Under the pieces are notes generated by a model. That model was not told the origin of the DNA and did not search any database. It worked only from the letters and a program-made list of their open reading frames with translations. A program made the position numbers and the translations under genes. From Streptomyces sp. MUM 178J (GTDB taxonomy: Bacteria; Actinomycetota; Actinomycetes; Streptomycetales; Streptomycetaceae), in assembly GCF_022414575.1 (NCBI RefSeq), contig NZ_JADWYQ010000030.1, positions 1 through 64,000 on the forward strand: DNA of 64,000 nucleotides, given 5' to 3'. Positions 1 through 8,475 of the stretch are shown in pieces (within the stretch, counting starts at the first letter, position 1; each line of letters begins with the position of its first letter).

Positions 1-1286
1 GGGTCGAGCACGGCGGTCGTGAACGTGCCGTGCCGCTCCTGCCGATGGGGTGGGATGCGGCCGGCCGTCCGGGCCTCACCGTCGGCGTCACAGGGCCGGC
101 CGCGCGCCGGGGCCGGTGTGCCGGGAGGGGCCGCGTCCGCGGTTCGCGTTCCTGCGGTGGCGGGGGACCGGCGGCCGGTGGGTTCCGGCGTGCTCGGGCG
201 GTGCAGGTCCGCGGTCCGCGCCGCGCACGCGGTGGCGGGCACTCGCTGCGGTCGCGCGCCGGACTGCCGGCGTCCGGCCGCCACGGCGGCCGGGTCCGCG
301 GGCGTCGGCGACTCGCGGTGCGAGGCGGCCGTACCCGGTGCGGCGGCGGCCGGGGTCTCGGTCTCGGTCGCCGCGTCGTGCGCTCGCGGCGGCGCAGGGG
401 TGTGCCGGGGGGTGTCCCGGGCATCCGGGTGGTCCTGGTGCGCCCCCACCCGCGGCGCTTCCCGCGCCGCGCATGCCAGGGTGGTGCGGATCGCCGTCAG
501 TTCCGCGGCGAGCTCCTCCTTGGGCGGGAACGCGTCGTCGCGTTCCAGCAGCACCCCGGGCGGGTCCGTGCGGGAGCGGAGTTCGGCGAGGATGTCCAGC
601 ACCTCGGGCGGCACCGGATGGGCGTGGGTGTCATGCCACACCCCGTCGCGCGCCACCCCGCCCGCGACGTGCACATACGCGATCGACTCGACCGGCAGCA
701 GGTCCAGGGCCCGCACCGGGTCGTGGCCGAGGTTGACGTGGTTGGTGTGCAGATTGGCCACGTCGATCAGCAGCCGGACCCCCGTCCGCTCCACCAGCTC
801 GGCGAGGAACTGCCCCTCGGTCAACTCCTCGTCCGGCCAGGAGATCAGCGCCGCGATGTTCTCCAGCGCCAGCGGCGCCGGCAGGCTGTCCTGCGCGATC
901 CGCACGTTCTCGCACAGCACCTTCAGCGCGTCCCGGGTGCGCGGCACCGGCAGCAGATGGCCCGCCTCCAGCGCCTGCGTCGCGGTCAGCCCGCCCCCCG
1001 CCCGTACGAACGCGATGTGCTCCGTCACCAGCGGCGCGCCCAGCGCCTCGGCACGCTCCGCCAGCGCCGTGAGCCGGTGCTCGTCGGGCCGGTCCGCGCC
1101 GCCCAGCCCCAGCGAGACGCCGTGCGGCACGATCCGTGTGCCGCGGGCGCGCATCCGGGACAGCGAGCCGGGCAGATGGCCGGGGCAGACGTTCTCGGCG
1201 ACCACCTCCACCCAGTCGACGCCGGGCAGCCGTTCCACCGTGTCCGCGATCTCCGGCCGCCAGCCGATTCCGATCCCGAGCTCCAT
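1..1286 (-). CDS. DUF692 / MNIO family protein, C-terminus beyond the left edge
   Basis: The protein starts at ATG 1286 with [20 protein letters not shown] and stays open to base 1, so at least 428 codons are visible and the stop lies outside. Residues 1 to about 265 read as a complete DUF692 TIM barrel. Likely metal-ligand segments are H55 in [54 protein letters not shown] and LLERDD. This family (multinuclear non-heme iron oxidases) includes enzymes that oxidise cysteine or other residues in ribosomal peptides, but many members have no known substrate. After residue 265 comes a Pro/Ala/Arg/Thr-rich tail of at least 160 residues. That is longer than the typical family protein of about 290 residues, so a linker to another domain is likely. 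No obvious peptide substrate gene is seen upstream. The fold is fairly secure; the substrate is unknown. Confidence 0.8.
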   Translation of the reverse strand, partial: MELGIGIGWRPEIADTVERLPGVDWVEVVAENVCPGHLPGSLSRMRARGTRIVPHGVSLGLGGADRPDEHRLTALAERAEALGAPLVTEHIAFVRAGGGLTATQALEAGHLLPVPRTRDALKVLCENVRIAQDSLPAPLALENIAALISWPDEELTEGQFLAELVERTGVRLLIDVANLHTNHVNLGHDPVRALDLLPVESIAYVHVAGGVARDGVWHDTHAHPVPPEVLDILAELRSRTDPPGVLLERDDAFPPKEELAAELTAIRTTLACAAREAPRVGAHQDHPDARDTPRHTPAPPRAHDAATETETPAAAAPGTAASHRESPTPADPAAVAAGRRQSGARPQRVPATACAARTADLHRPSTPEPTGRRSPATAGTRTADAAPPGTPAPARGRPCDADGEARTAGRIPPHRQERHGTFTTAVLD

Positions 1287-1408
1287 CTCGTCCCCCTCCT
1301 CCACCAGGCGTTTCCGTCGGCGGTTCCTGAGGGGTCTTCGCCCAGCCGGGCCGTGCTGAACCCGAACGGGGGGACGTTCAGAGGTTTATTTGAGCTTCGC
1401 CGGGAGTC

Positions 1409-2206
1409 CTACGGGGCTTCCGGCTGGCCGCCCCCGGCCACCGGCGGGCGGTTGGTGTTGATCGCCGTAGGCGCTCCCGGCTGGGTCGAGGGCTGCGAGG
1501 TGAACGTCTGGTCGGGCCCCGGCGTCGCCGGGTTGGGCGCGGGCGGCAGGTTCCCGTTCGGCGGCGGCGGTCCGGTGGGGCTGGCCGTCGACCCGCCGGC
1601 CTCCTCGTTGGCGATCTCGTCGAAGTCCACGCGCCCGGTCTGTTCCAGCATCGTGATGTGGTCCAGCACCGTCTGGTTGGCATCCGACGCCAGCTGCCGG
1701 ATCAGCGTGTTCCGCGTGTTGTGCCGCACCTTGGCGATCAGACCGAACACCTTCCCGTGCGACTCCCGCAGAATCTGTGCGAACTTGCGCTCGTACTCGA
1801 CGCCCTGCGCCGCCGACAGCTCCCGCAGCCAGCCCTGCTGCTGCTCGGTGGGCTGGTTCGGCAGCTCCACACCGAGCTTCGCCGCCACGTCGCGGGCCCG
1901 CTTGTCCAGATCGGAGTGGCCCACGACCAGATGGTCCCCCGCGTCCCGGATCGCCTCGCTCGGGGCGCGCTCCATCGCCTGCTGCCCGGCCGGCAGCTCC
2001 CACAGCCCGGCGAGCCGCACCTTCACGAGGAAGTCGCGGTCGGTGGCCGAGAGCGGCCCCCACTGTGTGGCGACGGACGAGGCGTTGAGGTGGTCCTGTC
2101 CGGTGCCGGAGCGGTCGGCGTACGACCACACGGGGAATGCCAGTGCCCCTACCGTGGCGACGAGTGCCCCGGTGATCAATGCCGTCCCGTTGATGCGCCG
2201 CAACAA
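1409..2206 (-). CDS. DUF4142 domain exported protein
   Basis: This encodes a protein of about 265 aa. Residues 8-25 form a hydrophobic signal segment (GTALITGALVATVGALAF), followed by a helical DUF4142 domain with LSATDRDFLVKVRLAGLWE, LVVGHSDLDKRARDVAAKLG, LRELSAAQGVEYERKFAQIL and a final Asn/Asp-rich helix. The last 60 residues are a Pro/Gly/Asn/Thr-rich tail. DUF4142 proteins are secreted or periplasmic ferritin-like helical bundles of unknown role. I chose the TTG start at 2206 because GGAGG at 2219-2215 sits 8 bases before it. The upstream in-frame ATG at 2221 overlaps this GGAGG and has no Shine-Dalgarno of its own. It lies 122 bp from the DUF692 gene on the same strand and may be cotranscribed with it. 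Confidence 0.8.
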   Translation of the reverse strand: MLRRINGTALITGALVATVGALAFPVWSYADRSGTGQDHLNASSVATQWGPLSATDRDFLVKVRLAGLWELPAGQQAMERAPSEAIRDAGDHLVVGHSDLDKRARDVAAKLGVELPNQPTEQQQGWLRELSAAQGVEYERKFAQILRESHGKVFGLIAKVRHNTRNTLIRQLASDANQTVLDHITMLEQTGRVDFDEIANEEAGGSTASPTGPPPPNGNLPPAPNPATPGPDQTFTSQPSTQPGAPTAINTNRPPVAGGGQPEAP

Positions 2207-2388
2207 TGTGCCTGCCTCCATAGCCGATGCGTTATCTGGCAACCAACAGCCGACCGACGGGCGTACTCAAGCCGCTCGACGGCAATGAGAGGTACGCAAT
2301 GAACCGGCCGGGCGTTCAGCGGTCGGCCGTTCCAGCAGGCAGATTTTCGAAGTGGGGTCGATCGGGCGGCCCTGTCGCTCGGAGTCCC

Positions 2389-2480
2389 GGCGTTGAGAGA
2401 CCCGCCGTTCAAAGCCCCTGGCGTTGAGAGACCCGCCGTTCAAAGCCCCCGGCGTTCAGAGTCCCGGCGTTCAGAGTCCC
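2389..2480. repeat. intergenic tandem repeat, 31-bp unit x2 plus 15-bp unit x2
   Basis: Two adjacent 31-bp copies (2389-2419 and 2420-2450, differing only at the last base) begin GGCGTTGAGAGACCC and continue GCCGTTCAAAGCCCC. They are followed by two identical 15-bp copies GGCGTTCAGAGTCCC at 2451-2465 and 2466-2480. Each 31-bp unit is itself two diverged 15/16-bp halves, so the array is a 15-16 bp repeat with a higher-order duplication. It abuts the stop codon of the PTH2-like gene. There are no spacers, so it is not a CRISPR array. Confidence 0.85.
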
Positions 2481-2485
2481 GGTCT

Positions 2486-3241
2486 TCAGCGGCGGAACGC
2501 TCGGTCGTTCCGGGGCCCGCCCAGTGCGGGATGGTCCGCTACGACCGTGCAGCTGCCGGGTGCGATCTCCGTGTATCCGGCGTCCCGCACGACCGGGAGC
2601 CGTCCGTCGGCCGTCAGCGCACGCCACCGCGCGGGCGACGCCGTACGCACCGAAAGCCGGAAGCCGTTCGCCCGCCAGATCTTGCGCTCCGCCGCAGGCA
2701 GCTCAAGCCAGGCGAGCTGCGCCCCGTGCCCCGCCTGTGCCATCGCTTTGCCCGCCGACATCTCCAGCTCGGGGCTCAGCCACAGCACCGGGTCCGCGGG
2801 GTCGGGCGCGGCCGGCGGCCCGGGGTCGTCCAGCTCCGTGCCGGAGACCTGGAGCTTGGCCAGCTCCTTGGGCCAGCCGTCCAGCGGCACCGGCGGGAAG
2901 ACCCGCACCTCGGCCGTCTCGCCCGTCACCGTGACCCCGTCCAGCGCCGACGCTTTGCGCCACTCGGCTCCGCGCGCCCGCCGCACTACCTTGCGGATGC
3001 GGCCGTCCTGCCAGTCACGCACGGCCCGCGCCCATGGGCCGTCGCCCGTGGAGCGCTCATCGGCCAGGATGTGCAGCACGGCGCGGGCCCCCGTCTCCAG
3101 GGCGTCGGTTCGGGCCGGAGGCGCGGCCTTCTCGATGCGCACGACCATCGGCAGCACGAACTGCGGGGCCAGATCGCGGGCCGTCGGCTCCTTCCGGAAC
3201 GGACCGCCGGGGTTCTCTGCACGGGACTCTTCGCTGCTCAC
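2486..3241 (-). CDS. PTH2-family peptidyl-tRNA hydrolase-like protein
   Basis: This is a 251-aa protein from a GTG start at 3241. The segment MSAGKAMAQAGHGAQLAW (about residues 161-178) matches the Lys/Gln/His-containing helix of the PTH2 (Bit1/PTRHD) fold, and the C-terminus (RTASPARWRAL, VVRDAGYTEIAPGSCTVVA) matches its final strands. PTH2 enzymes cleave the ester between peptide and tRNA. Bacteria normally use the unrelated Pth for this, so the role here is probably accessory or different. Residues 1-150 are an extra N-terminal region (FVLPMVVRIEKAA, AVRDWQDGRIRKVVRRARG) not found in minimal PTH2 proteins of about 120 aa. It lies downstream of the deacetylase gene on the same strand, 72 bp away. 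The family is likely; the activity is not proven. Confidence 0.75.
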   Translation of the reverse strand: MSSEESRAENPGGPFRKEPTARDLAPQFVLPMVVRIEKAAPPARTDALETGARAVLHILADERSTGDGPWARAVRDWQDGRIRKVVRRARGAEWRKASALDGVTVTGETAEVRVFPPVPLDGWPKELAKLQVSGTELDDPGPPAAPDPADPVLWLSPELEMSAGKAMAQAGHGAQLAWLELPAAERKIWRANGFRLSVRTASPARWRALTADGRLPVVRDAGYTEIAPGSCTVVADHPALGGPRNDRAFRR

Positions 3242-3313
3242 GCGCCCAGTCTGCCAGCGGCGGGGCAGCGCCGACCGCCCGGTGAGATCCCGGCGAGATC
3301 CCGGTGAGAGTGG

Positions 3314-4177
3314 CTAACCGTCCCGCATCAGCTCGGAGACCTTCACAAACCGGTAGCCGCGGGCGCGCAGCTCCGGAACGATGCGGCGCACCGCCTCCTC
3401 GGTGGCGGGCGCGGCGCTGCGGGTGCAGTGCAGCACCACCAGCGAGCCCGGCCGCACCCCGGTCAGCACCTGCGCGGCCACCGCCTCCGGGTCCGTGGCG
3501 AAGGCGTCTCCGCCGACGACGTCCCACTGCACCGCCGTCACCTCCGCGGGCGCGAGCGCCCGCAGCGCCGCATCGTTGTAGCAGCCTCCGGGGAACCGGA
3601 AGTAGGGCACCGTACGGTGCACCCCGATCTCCTCGAAGACGGCGAACGCGCGCCGCACGTCCTGCAGCATCCCGCCCTCGTCGACCGTCGGCAGGCCGTA
3701 GCAGGGGGAGGTGAAGGCGTAGTGGCTGTAGGAGTGGTTGCCGACCTCGAAGAGCGGGTCGCCGCCGATCGCCCGCGCCTGGTCCGGGTACTCCTCGGCC
3801 CACCGCCCCGTCATGAAGACCGTGGAGGGCACCTTCAGCGCCCGCAGCGTCTCGATGAGCCCGGGGTTGTCGAAACGCTCCCCGCGCGCCGCCCGCGGTC
3901 CCTGGTCGGCGGTCATATCGGCGTCAAAGCTCAGCGCCACCACCTTGCCCGCCGCCGCCCCCCGCTCGAAGACCGCCGTGAGCCCACCGGGTCCCGGTGC
4001 GATGGTGGGGGTGGCCGGAGCCGGCGTCGCGTCGGCGGAAGGAGCCGTGGAACGAACCGGGGAGGGAGCGGGGGCGGACGCCCGGGCGGAGCCCGGTGGC
4101 GCGGCGCCTCCGGCGCAGCCGGTCAGCACGGCGCCGAGAGCGGCCAGGACCGCGAGCTTTCGCATGGAACGGGTCAC
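3314..4177 (-). CDS. polysaccharide deacetylase (NodB domain) lipoprotein
   Basis: This is a 287-aa protein with a lipoprotein signal (RKLAVLAALGAVLTGC, lipobox Cys21), a Pro/Ala/Ser-rich linker to about residue 65, and a NodB-homology domain. The visible motifs are SFDADMT (83-89, catalytic and metal Asp), NHSYSH (147-152, the metal-binding His pair usually written SHTxxH), FRFPGG (193-198) and QWDVVGGD (217-224). It probably removes acetyl groups from a cell-wall or extracellular glycan on the outer face of the membrane. A GTG start at 4177 is used; ATG at 4165 is an alternative. Neither has a Shine-Dalgarno, and GATAAT just upstream could be the -10 of a leaderless transcript. It is divergent from the membrane glycosyltransferase gene. 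Confidence 0.85.
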   Translation of the reverse strand: MTRSMRKLAVLAALGAVLTGCAGGAAPPGSARASAPAPSPVRSTAPSADATPAPATPTIAPGPGGLTAVFERGAAAGKVVALSFDADMTADQGPRAARGERFDNPGLIETLRALKVPSTVFMTGRWAEEYPDQARAIGGDPLFEVGNHSYSHYAFTSPCYGLPTVDEGGMLQDVRRAFAVFEEIGVHRTVPYFRFPGGCYNDAALRALAPAEVTAVQWDVVGGDAFATDPEAVAAQVLTGVRPGSLVVLHCTRSAAPATEEAVRRIVPELRARGYRFVKVSELMRDG

Positions 4178-4307
4178 TGGCGAAAATTATCTGACAGTCG
4201 GTTGATTCGAGTGGATCGGCGCACTCCGCGGGCCGGCGGTTCCCCTGAGTGGCCGCGGCGGCCGCGCCCTGCGGGGCCAACCGGCGGTTTAGTAATGTGA
4301 CTTCTTC

Positions 4308-5879
4308 GTGGATGCGGCCGCGGAGGAGACCATCGACGTACGGGAGCAGAGCCTGACCGAGGTGCGGCCGGGCCCTGCCCGGCTGCCGCGGCAGCAGCCG
4401 GGGACGGCGGCGGGCGGCCGCGGGCGACTCGCCTCGTTTCTGGTTCCACTCCTCGTCTCCACGGCTCTGGGGCTGTGGGGCATCAGCCGTCACGACACGA
4501 TGTGGCGCGACGAATCCGTCACCTACCAGGTCGCTCACCGCAGCGTCTTTGATCTCGTAGGGCTGCTGGACAGCGCCGACGCCGTGCACGGCCTCTACTA
4601 CCTCCTCATGCACGCGCTGTTCGGCGTCTGGGAGGGCGGCCTGCTGACGCTGAGAATTCCGTCGGTCCTGGCGACGGCCGTCAGCGCCGGGTGCGTCGGC
4701 CTCGTCGCATGCCGTCTGGCGGGCGTGCGGGCGGGGCTGCTCAGCGGCGTCGTCTTCTGTGTGCTGCCCGAGGTGCAGATGTACGCCCAGGAGGGGCGGT
4801 CCTACGCCCTGGTCTGCGCGTTTGTCGCCTTCGCCACGTATGTGCTCGCCAGGGCTCTCACGGGGGCGTCCCGGCCCTTGTGGGCGGTCTACGGCGCGGC
4901 GCTCCTGCTCGCCTGCTGGCTCCATGAGTTCGCGGTGCTCGCACTCCTGGGGCATGGGGCCGCCGTTGCACACGCGAGCGTGTCGCGGGCGGTCCGGCGT
5001 GCGTGGACCGCGGCGGCGGCCGTCGTGGTGGCCGCAGTGGCTCCCCTTGCCGTGTTCAGCATGGGGCAGTCCGCCCAGGTCTCCTGGATCGGCAGCCCGA
5101 AGCCGGGAGAGTGGCTGGAGATCGCAGCCGTCGCCGTGCTGGCCCTTCTGTGCGCACGCCGGCTGTCGAAGCACCGGGCCCCGGCTCTGCCGCACGGGCC
5201 TCTGCTGCGCCGCCTCGCCCTGCCCCTGGCGCTCGCCCCCACGGCCGCACTCCTCCTCGCCTCCCTGCACGAACCCGTGTACGTGGACCGGTACGTCCTC
5301 TACGTCAACGTCGGTCTCGCCCTGCTGGTGGGAGCGGCGGCGGACGCGGTCCTCGCGGACCCCCGCACATCCTTCCCGCCGCGCACCCGCGTGGGTCGTC
5401 GCATTGCGCTCTCGACGCTGATCGGCGGGCTGGTTCTGGCGCTCCTTCCGGTCACGCTGCAGATGCGCACACCCGACAGCCGCAAGGACGACCTGGCCGC
5501 GATCGCCGAAGCGGTCGAACGCGTCTCCGGCCGGGGGGACGGCCTCGTCTTCACCCCGGCTCGCCGGCGGGAGTGGAAGCTCTCCTATGCCGAGTCCTAC
5601 GACGGGCTCGCCGATCTCGCCCTGAAGCGAAGCCCCGAGGCCTCCGGAACCCTGCAGGGCGAAGAGCACTCGGCCCCGGAGATACGGCGGCGCATGCTCT
5701 CCGCGACGCGGATCGTCGTGCTCAGCGATCCGCCGGACCAGCCCGAGGACGCGGTCGGACAGGAGCTGACCAAGCGCGAAGTCCTGCGGCATCACTTCGA
5801 GCGGTGCGCGCGCACCCGGGTGAAGGGCGCACAGGTCACGCTCTACGCCCGGCCCGGAGCGTGCGGGCCGCCGTCCTGA
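4308..5879 (+). CDS. GT-C (GT39/PMT-like) membrane glycosyltransferase
   Basis: This is a 523-aa protein from GTG 4308. The first 40 residues are cytoplasmic and are followed by about eight to nine hydrophobic segments starting at LASFLVPLLVSTALGLWGI. The first extracellular loop has the acidic motif WRDESVTY (D68, E69) and DAVHGLYYLLMHALF, and the next loop has EVQMYAQEGRSYAL. Both are the pattern of GT-C enzymes that take sugar from a polyprenyl-phosphate donor (mannosyltransferase or arabinosyltransferase-like). The soluble C-terminal part (from about 390) follows the last membrane helix. The acceptor cannot be told from sequence. Its last 37 bp overlap the convergent ppk2 gene. Confidence 0.75.
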   Translation: MDAAAEETIDVREQSLTEVRPGPARLPRQQPGTAAGGRGRLASFLVPLLVSTALGLWGISRHDTMWRDESVTYQVAHRSVFDLVGLLDSADAVHGLYYLLMHALFGVWEGGLLTLRIPSVLATAVSAGCVGLVACRLAGVRAGLLSGVVFCVLPEVQMYAQEGRSYALVCAFVAFATYVLARALTGASRPLWAVYGAALLLACWLHEFAVLALLGHGAAVAHASVSRAVRRAWTAAAAVVVAAVAPLAVFSMGQSAQVSWIGSPKPGEWLEIAAVAVLALLCARRLSKHRAPALPHGPLLRRLALPLALAPTAALLLASLHEPVYVDRYVLYVNVGLALLVGAAADAVLADPRTSFPPRTRVGRRIALSTLIGGLVLALLPVTLQMRTPDSRKDDLAAIAEAVERVSGRGDGLVFTPARRREWKLSYAESYDGLADLALKRSPEASGTLQGEEHSAPEIRRRMLSATRIVVLSDPPDQPEDAVGQELTKREVLRHHFERCARTRVKGAQVTLYARPGACGPPS

Positions 5880-6757
5880 AGCAGGCGGCGACGGCACTCC
5901 TCCACGTCGAAGTCCGCCGGAGGGTACCGGGGGTCCAGGGCCTGGAGATGTTCCAGGAGCAGCCGGCTGATCGCCCAGTTGCGGTACCACTTGCGGTCCG
6001 AGGGCACGAGCAGCCAGGGGGCCGCCTCGGTCGAGCAGCGTTCCAGGGCGATCTCGTACGCCCTCTGGTACTGCGGCCACAGCGCGCGCTCGTCGATGTC
6101 GCCGGGGCTGAACTTCCACTGCTTGTCGGGATTGTCCAGACGGGCGAGGAGACGGCGGCGCTGCTGCTCGTAGCTGATGTGCAGAAAGACCTTGACGATC
6201 GTCACGCCGTCCTCGGCCAGGGCCTCTTCGAAGCGGTTGATCCGGCCGTAGCGCCGGGCGATCTCGCGGCGGGGCGCCAGCTCGCGCACCCGGGCGATCA
6301 GCACGTCCTCGTAGTGCGACCGGTCGAAGATGCCGATCTCACCCGGCTGGGGCAGCGCCCGGCTGACGCGCCAGAGGAACGGATGCCTCTGCTCCTCGCG
6401 CGTCGGCGTCTTGAAGGCCCTGATCCGGCAGCCCGACGGGTTGAACTGGCCGATCACATGTTTGACCGTGCCGCCCTTGCCGCTGGTGTCCATGCCCTGG
6501 AGGATCAGCAGAAGTCTGCGGCGGTCGCCGGCCGTGCTCGCCGCGTACAGCCGCTCCTGGAGCGCGGCGAGGGGCTCCCCCGCACGGTCGACGGCCTCGC
6601 GCCCGGCGGCCTTGTCCTCGGGGCCGCCCGGGGTGGCCCCGGGGTCGTACGAGGAGAGGTCGACGCGCTCGCCCACGGGAAGGCGCAGCAGTTCGCGCAG
6701 CGGGGCCCGCCGCACCCCGTCGTCGCTCGCTTTTCTGCTCTTGCTCTCCTTCGCCAT
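5843..6757 (-). CDS. ppk2: polyphosphate kinase 2 family protein
   Basis: This is a 304-aa protein from ATG 6757, supported by GGGAGG upstream. It is a single PPK2 domain with Walker A GMDTSGKGG (88-96), FNPSGCRIRAFKTPTREEQRHPFLWR, Walker B IFDRSHYEDV (143-152) and the lid segment around RRYGRINRFEEAL. PPK2 enzymes move phosphate between polyphosphate and nucleotides, usually making NTP/NDP from NDP/NMP. The length fits the single-domain class; which nucleotide it uses cannot be decided by eye. The 3' end overlaps the glycosyltransferase gene on the other strand. Downstream of the osmC gene a strong hairpin separates the two transcripts. Confidence 0.9.
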   Translation of the reverse strand: MAKESKSRKASDDGVRRAPLRELLRLPVGERVDLSSYDPGATPGGPEDKAAGREAVDRAGEPLAALQERLYAASTAGDRRRLLLILQGMDTSGKGGTVKHVIGQFNPSGCRIRAFKTPTREEQRHPFLWRVSRALPQPGEIGIFDRSHYEDVLIARVRELAPRREIARRYGRINRFEEALAEDGVTIVKVFLHISYEQQRRRLLARLDNPDKQWKFSPGDIDERALWPQYQRAYEIALERCSTEAAPWLLVPSDRKWYRNWAISRLLLEHLQALDPRYPPADFDVEECRRRLLQDGGPHAPGRA

Positions 6758-6826
6758 GGCGTGCGCCTCCCGCGTCCGGCTCCTGTGCCGATCATGCGGC
6801 GGACGGGGCCTTCCCGCGAACGCAGA

Positions 6827-6857
6827 GCAGCCCGCGGACCGGTCGTCCGCGGGCTGC
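6827..6857 (-). terminator. hairpin terminator after the osmC gene
   Basis: A perfect 13-bp inverted repeat GCAGCCCGCGGAC (6827-6839) / GTCCGCGGGCTGC (6845-6857) has a 5-base loop. It lies 16 bp past the OsmC stop codon and upstream of the ppk2 start on the same strand. There is no T run, as is usual for Streptomyces terminators. Confidence 0.75.
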
Positions 6858-6873
6858 ACCCTGTTCCGCGCCG

Positions 6874-7299
6874 TCAGGCGAGGGACGCCGTGAGCGTGAT
6901 CACCGTACCGGTGAGGGCCTTGCTCACCGGGCAGTTCAGCTTTGCGTCCTCGGCCGCCTTGACGAAGTCCGCCTCGTCGATGCCGGGCACCTCGCCCTCG
7001 ACGGTGAGGTGCACGCCGGTGATGCCGGCGCCGGGCTGGAAGGTCACCTCGGCCTTGGTGTTCAGCCGGGTCGGTTCGTTTCCGCCCTTGGTCAGGATGT
7101 TCGAGAGCGCCATGGAGTAGCAGCTGGAGTGCGCGGCGGCGATCAGCTCCTCCGGGCTGGTCTTGCCGGGGGCGTCCTCGGCACGCGCCGGCCAGGAGAC
7201 GGCGTACTCCCCGAGCTTGGAATAGTCCAGGCTGACGGTGCCCGCACCCTCCAGGAGGCTGCCTTCCCAGACCGTGTGCGCGTGACGCGTGGTGGCCAT
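6874..7299 (-). CDS. OsmC/Ohr-family peroxiredoxin
   Basis: This is a 141-aa protein from ATG 7299 with AAGGGA upstream. It shows the OsmC fold with the two catalytic cysteines, C60 in AAHSSCYSMALS and C123 in AKLNCPVSKAL, plus the conserved TSPEELIAAAH helix and the Arg near residue 39. OsmC-type enzymes reduce organic hydroperoxides using the Cys pair. The HxxCYSMAL form and the N-terminus (TTRHAHTVWEG) fit OsmC rather than Ohr. It follows zapE on the same strand after a 40-bp gap and ends before a strong hairpin. Confidence 0.92.
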   Translation of the reverse strand: MATTRHAHTVWEGSLLEGAGTVSLDYSKLGEYAVSWPARAEDAPGKTSPEELIAAAHSSCYSMALSNILTKGGNEPTRLNTKAEVTFQPGAGITGVHLTVEGEVPGIDEADFVKAAEDAKLNCPVSKALTGTVITLTASLA

Positions 7300-7339
7300 G
7301 ATGCGTTCCCTTCTGACGGAAAGGTGTTACGCACCGAAC

Positions 7340-8407
7340 CTACTGGTCCGCGAGGGCCTTTGCGTCACGCGCCAGCGCGGTGAGACGGGAGATCGCCCTG
7401 AAGTACTTCTTGCGGTACCCGCCGTTCAGCATCTCGTCGCTGAACAGCCGGTCGAAGGGCAGCCCGGAGGCCAGCACCGGCACCTCCCGGTCGTACAGCC
7501 GGTCGGCCAGCACCACCAGGCGCAGCGCGGTCGACTGATCGGGCACCGGCGTCACGTCGGTGAGGCATACGGCGCGCACGCCCTCCGTGAGCGCCCCGTA
7601 CCGGCTCGGATGCACCTTCGCCAGATGCTCCAGCAGCTGCGGGAAGGCGTCGAGGGACGCGCCGTCGGCAGCGTACGCGGTCTTGGCGACGATCTCGTCG
7701 GAGTACGGGGGCGGGGCCTCGGGGAGCCCGCGGTGCCGGTAGTCCTCGCCGTCGATGCGCAGCGGCCGGAAGTGCGCGGAGAGCCCCTGGATCTCGCGGA
7801 GGAAGTCGGCGGCGGCGAACCGGCCCTCGCCGAGCTTGCCGGGCAGCGTGTTGGAGGTGGCGGCGAGTGCGACGCCCGCCTCGACCAGCTTGCCCAGCAG
7901 CGTGGAGACCAGCACCGTGTCTCCGGGGTCGTCGAGTTCGAATTCGTCGATGCACAGCAGCCGGTGCCCGCTCAGCGTGCGCACCGTCTCCTGGAAGCCC
8001 AGCGCGCCCACCAGATTGGTCAGCTCCACGAAGGTGCCGAAGGCCTTGAGGGACGGGGCCGCGGGCGTGGCGTGCCACAGGGAGGCCAGCAGATGGGTCT
8101 TGCCGACGCCGTAGCCGCCGTCCAGATAGACCCCGCGGGGGCCGGCCGGCGCCGCGGGTTTCCGCGCGAACCAGCGCCGCCTGCCCGCGCCGCTCGCATG
8201 CGCCCCGCCCAGGCCTCCGGCGAAGCCGCTCAGCACGGAGACCGCCTCGGCCTGGCTGGGCTGGGCCGGGTCGGGGACGTACGTGTCAAAGCGGACCGCG
8301 TCGAAGCGCGGCGGCGGAACCATCTCGGCCACCAGCCGGTCGGCGGGGACGAAGGGCTCGCGGGCGCACAGGGACAGCGGCGCGGCTTCACTCGCGGCGT
8401 CACTCAT
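7340..8407 (-). CDS. zapE: cell division protein ZapE (AFG1-like ATPase)
   Basis: This is a 355-aa AAA-type P-loop ATPase. It has Walker A GGYGVGKT (97-104), Walker B LLCIDEFELDD (150-160), sensor-like TSNT, and the family segments VYLDGGYGVGKTHLL, RLYDREVPVL and LFSDEMLNGGYRKKYFRAISRL. ZapE/AFG1 proteins act at the division septum in proteobacteria; in actinomycetes the role is untested. The start is taken as ATG 8407. An in-frame GTG about 36 bp upstream is possible, and neither start has a strong Shine-Dalgarno. It is divergent from the reductase gene at 8476, with 68 bp shared between the two starts. Confidence 0.88.
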   Translation of the reverse strand: MSDAASEAAPLSLCAREPFVPADRLVAEMVPPPRFDAVRFDTYVPDPAQPSQAEAVSVLSGFAGGLGGAHASGAGRRRWFARKPAAPAGPRGVYLDGGYGVGKTHLLASLWHATPAAPSLKAFGTFVELTNLVGALGFQETVRTLSGHRLLCIDEFELDDPGDTVLVSTLLGKLVEAGVALAATSNTLPGKLGEGRFAAADFLREIQGLSAHFRPLRIDGEDYRHRGLPEAPPPYSDEIVAKTAYAADGASLDAFPQLLEHLAKVHPSRYGALTEGVRAVCLTDVTPVPDQSTALRLVVLADRLYDREVPVLASGLPFDRLFSDEMLNGGYRKKYFRAISRLTALARDAKALADQ

Positions 8408-8475
8408 GGGACTCGTGGGGCTCGTGGGTGTCGTCGGCACACTTCTCACTCTATGCGCCGTGCCAGACTGCACGG

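Noticed and set aside
2389..2480. Possible CRISPR array
   Set aside because: The repeats are directly adjacent without unique spacers, and no cas genes are seen.
3924..6119. 731-codon open frame on the minus strand
   Set aside because: It covers parts of the deacetylase, glycosyltransferase and PPK2 genes in a non-coding frame; the recognised proteins lie in other frames.
8409..8475. Longer N-terminus for the RibD-type reductase or ZapE
   Set aside because: Upstream in-frame extensions overlap the divergent start and lack family similarity; ATG 8476 and ATG 8407 fit the families better.
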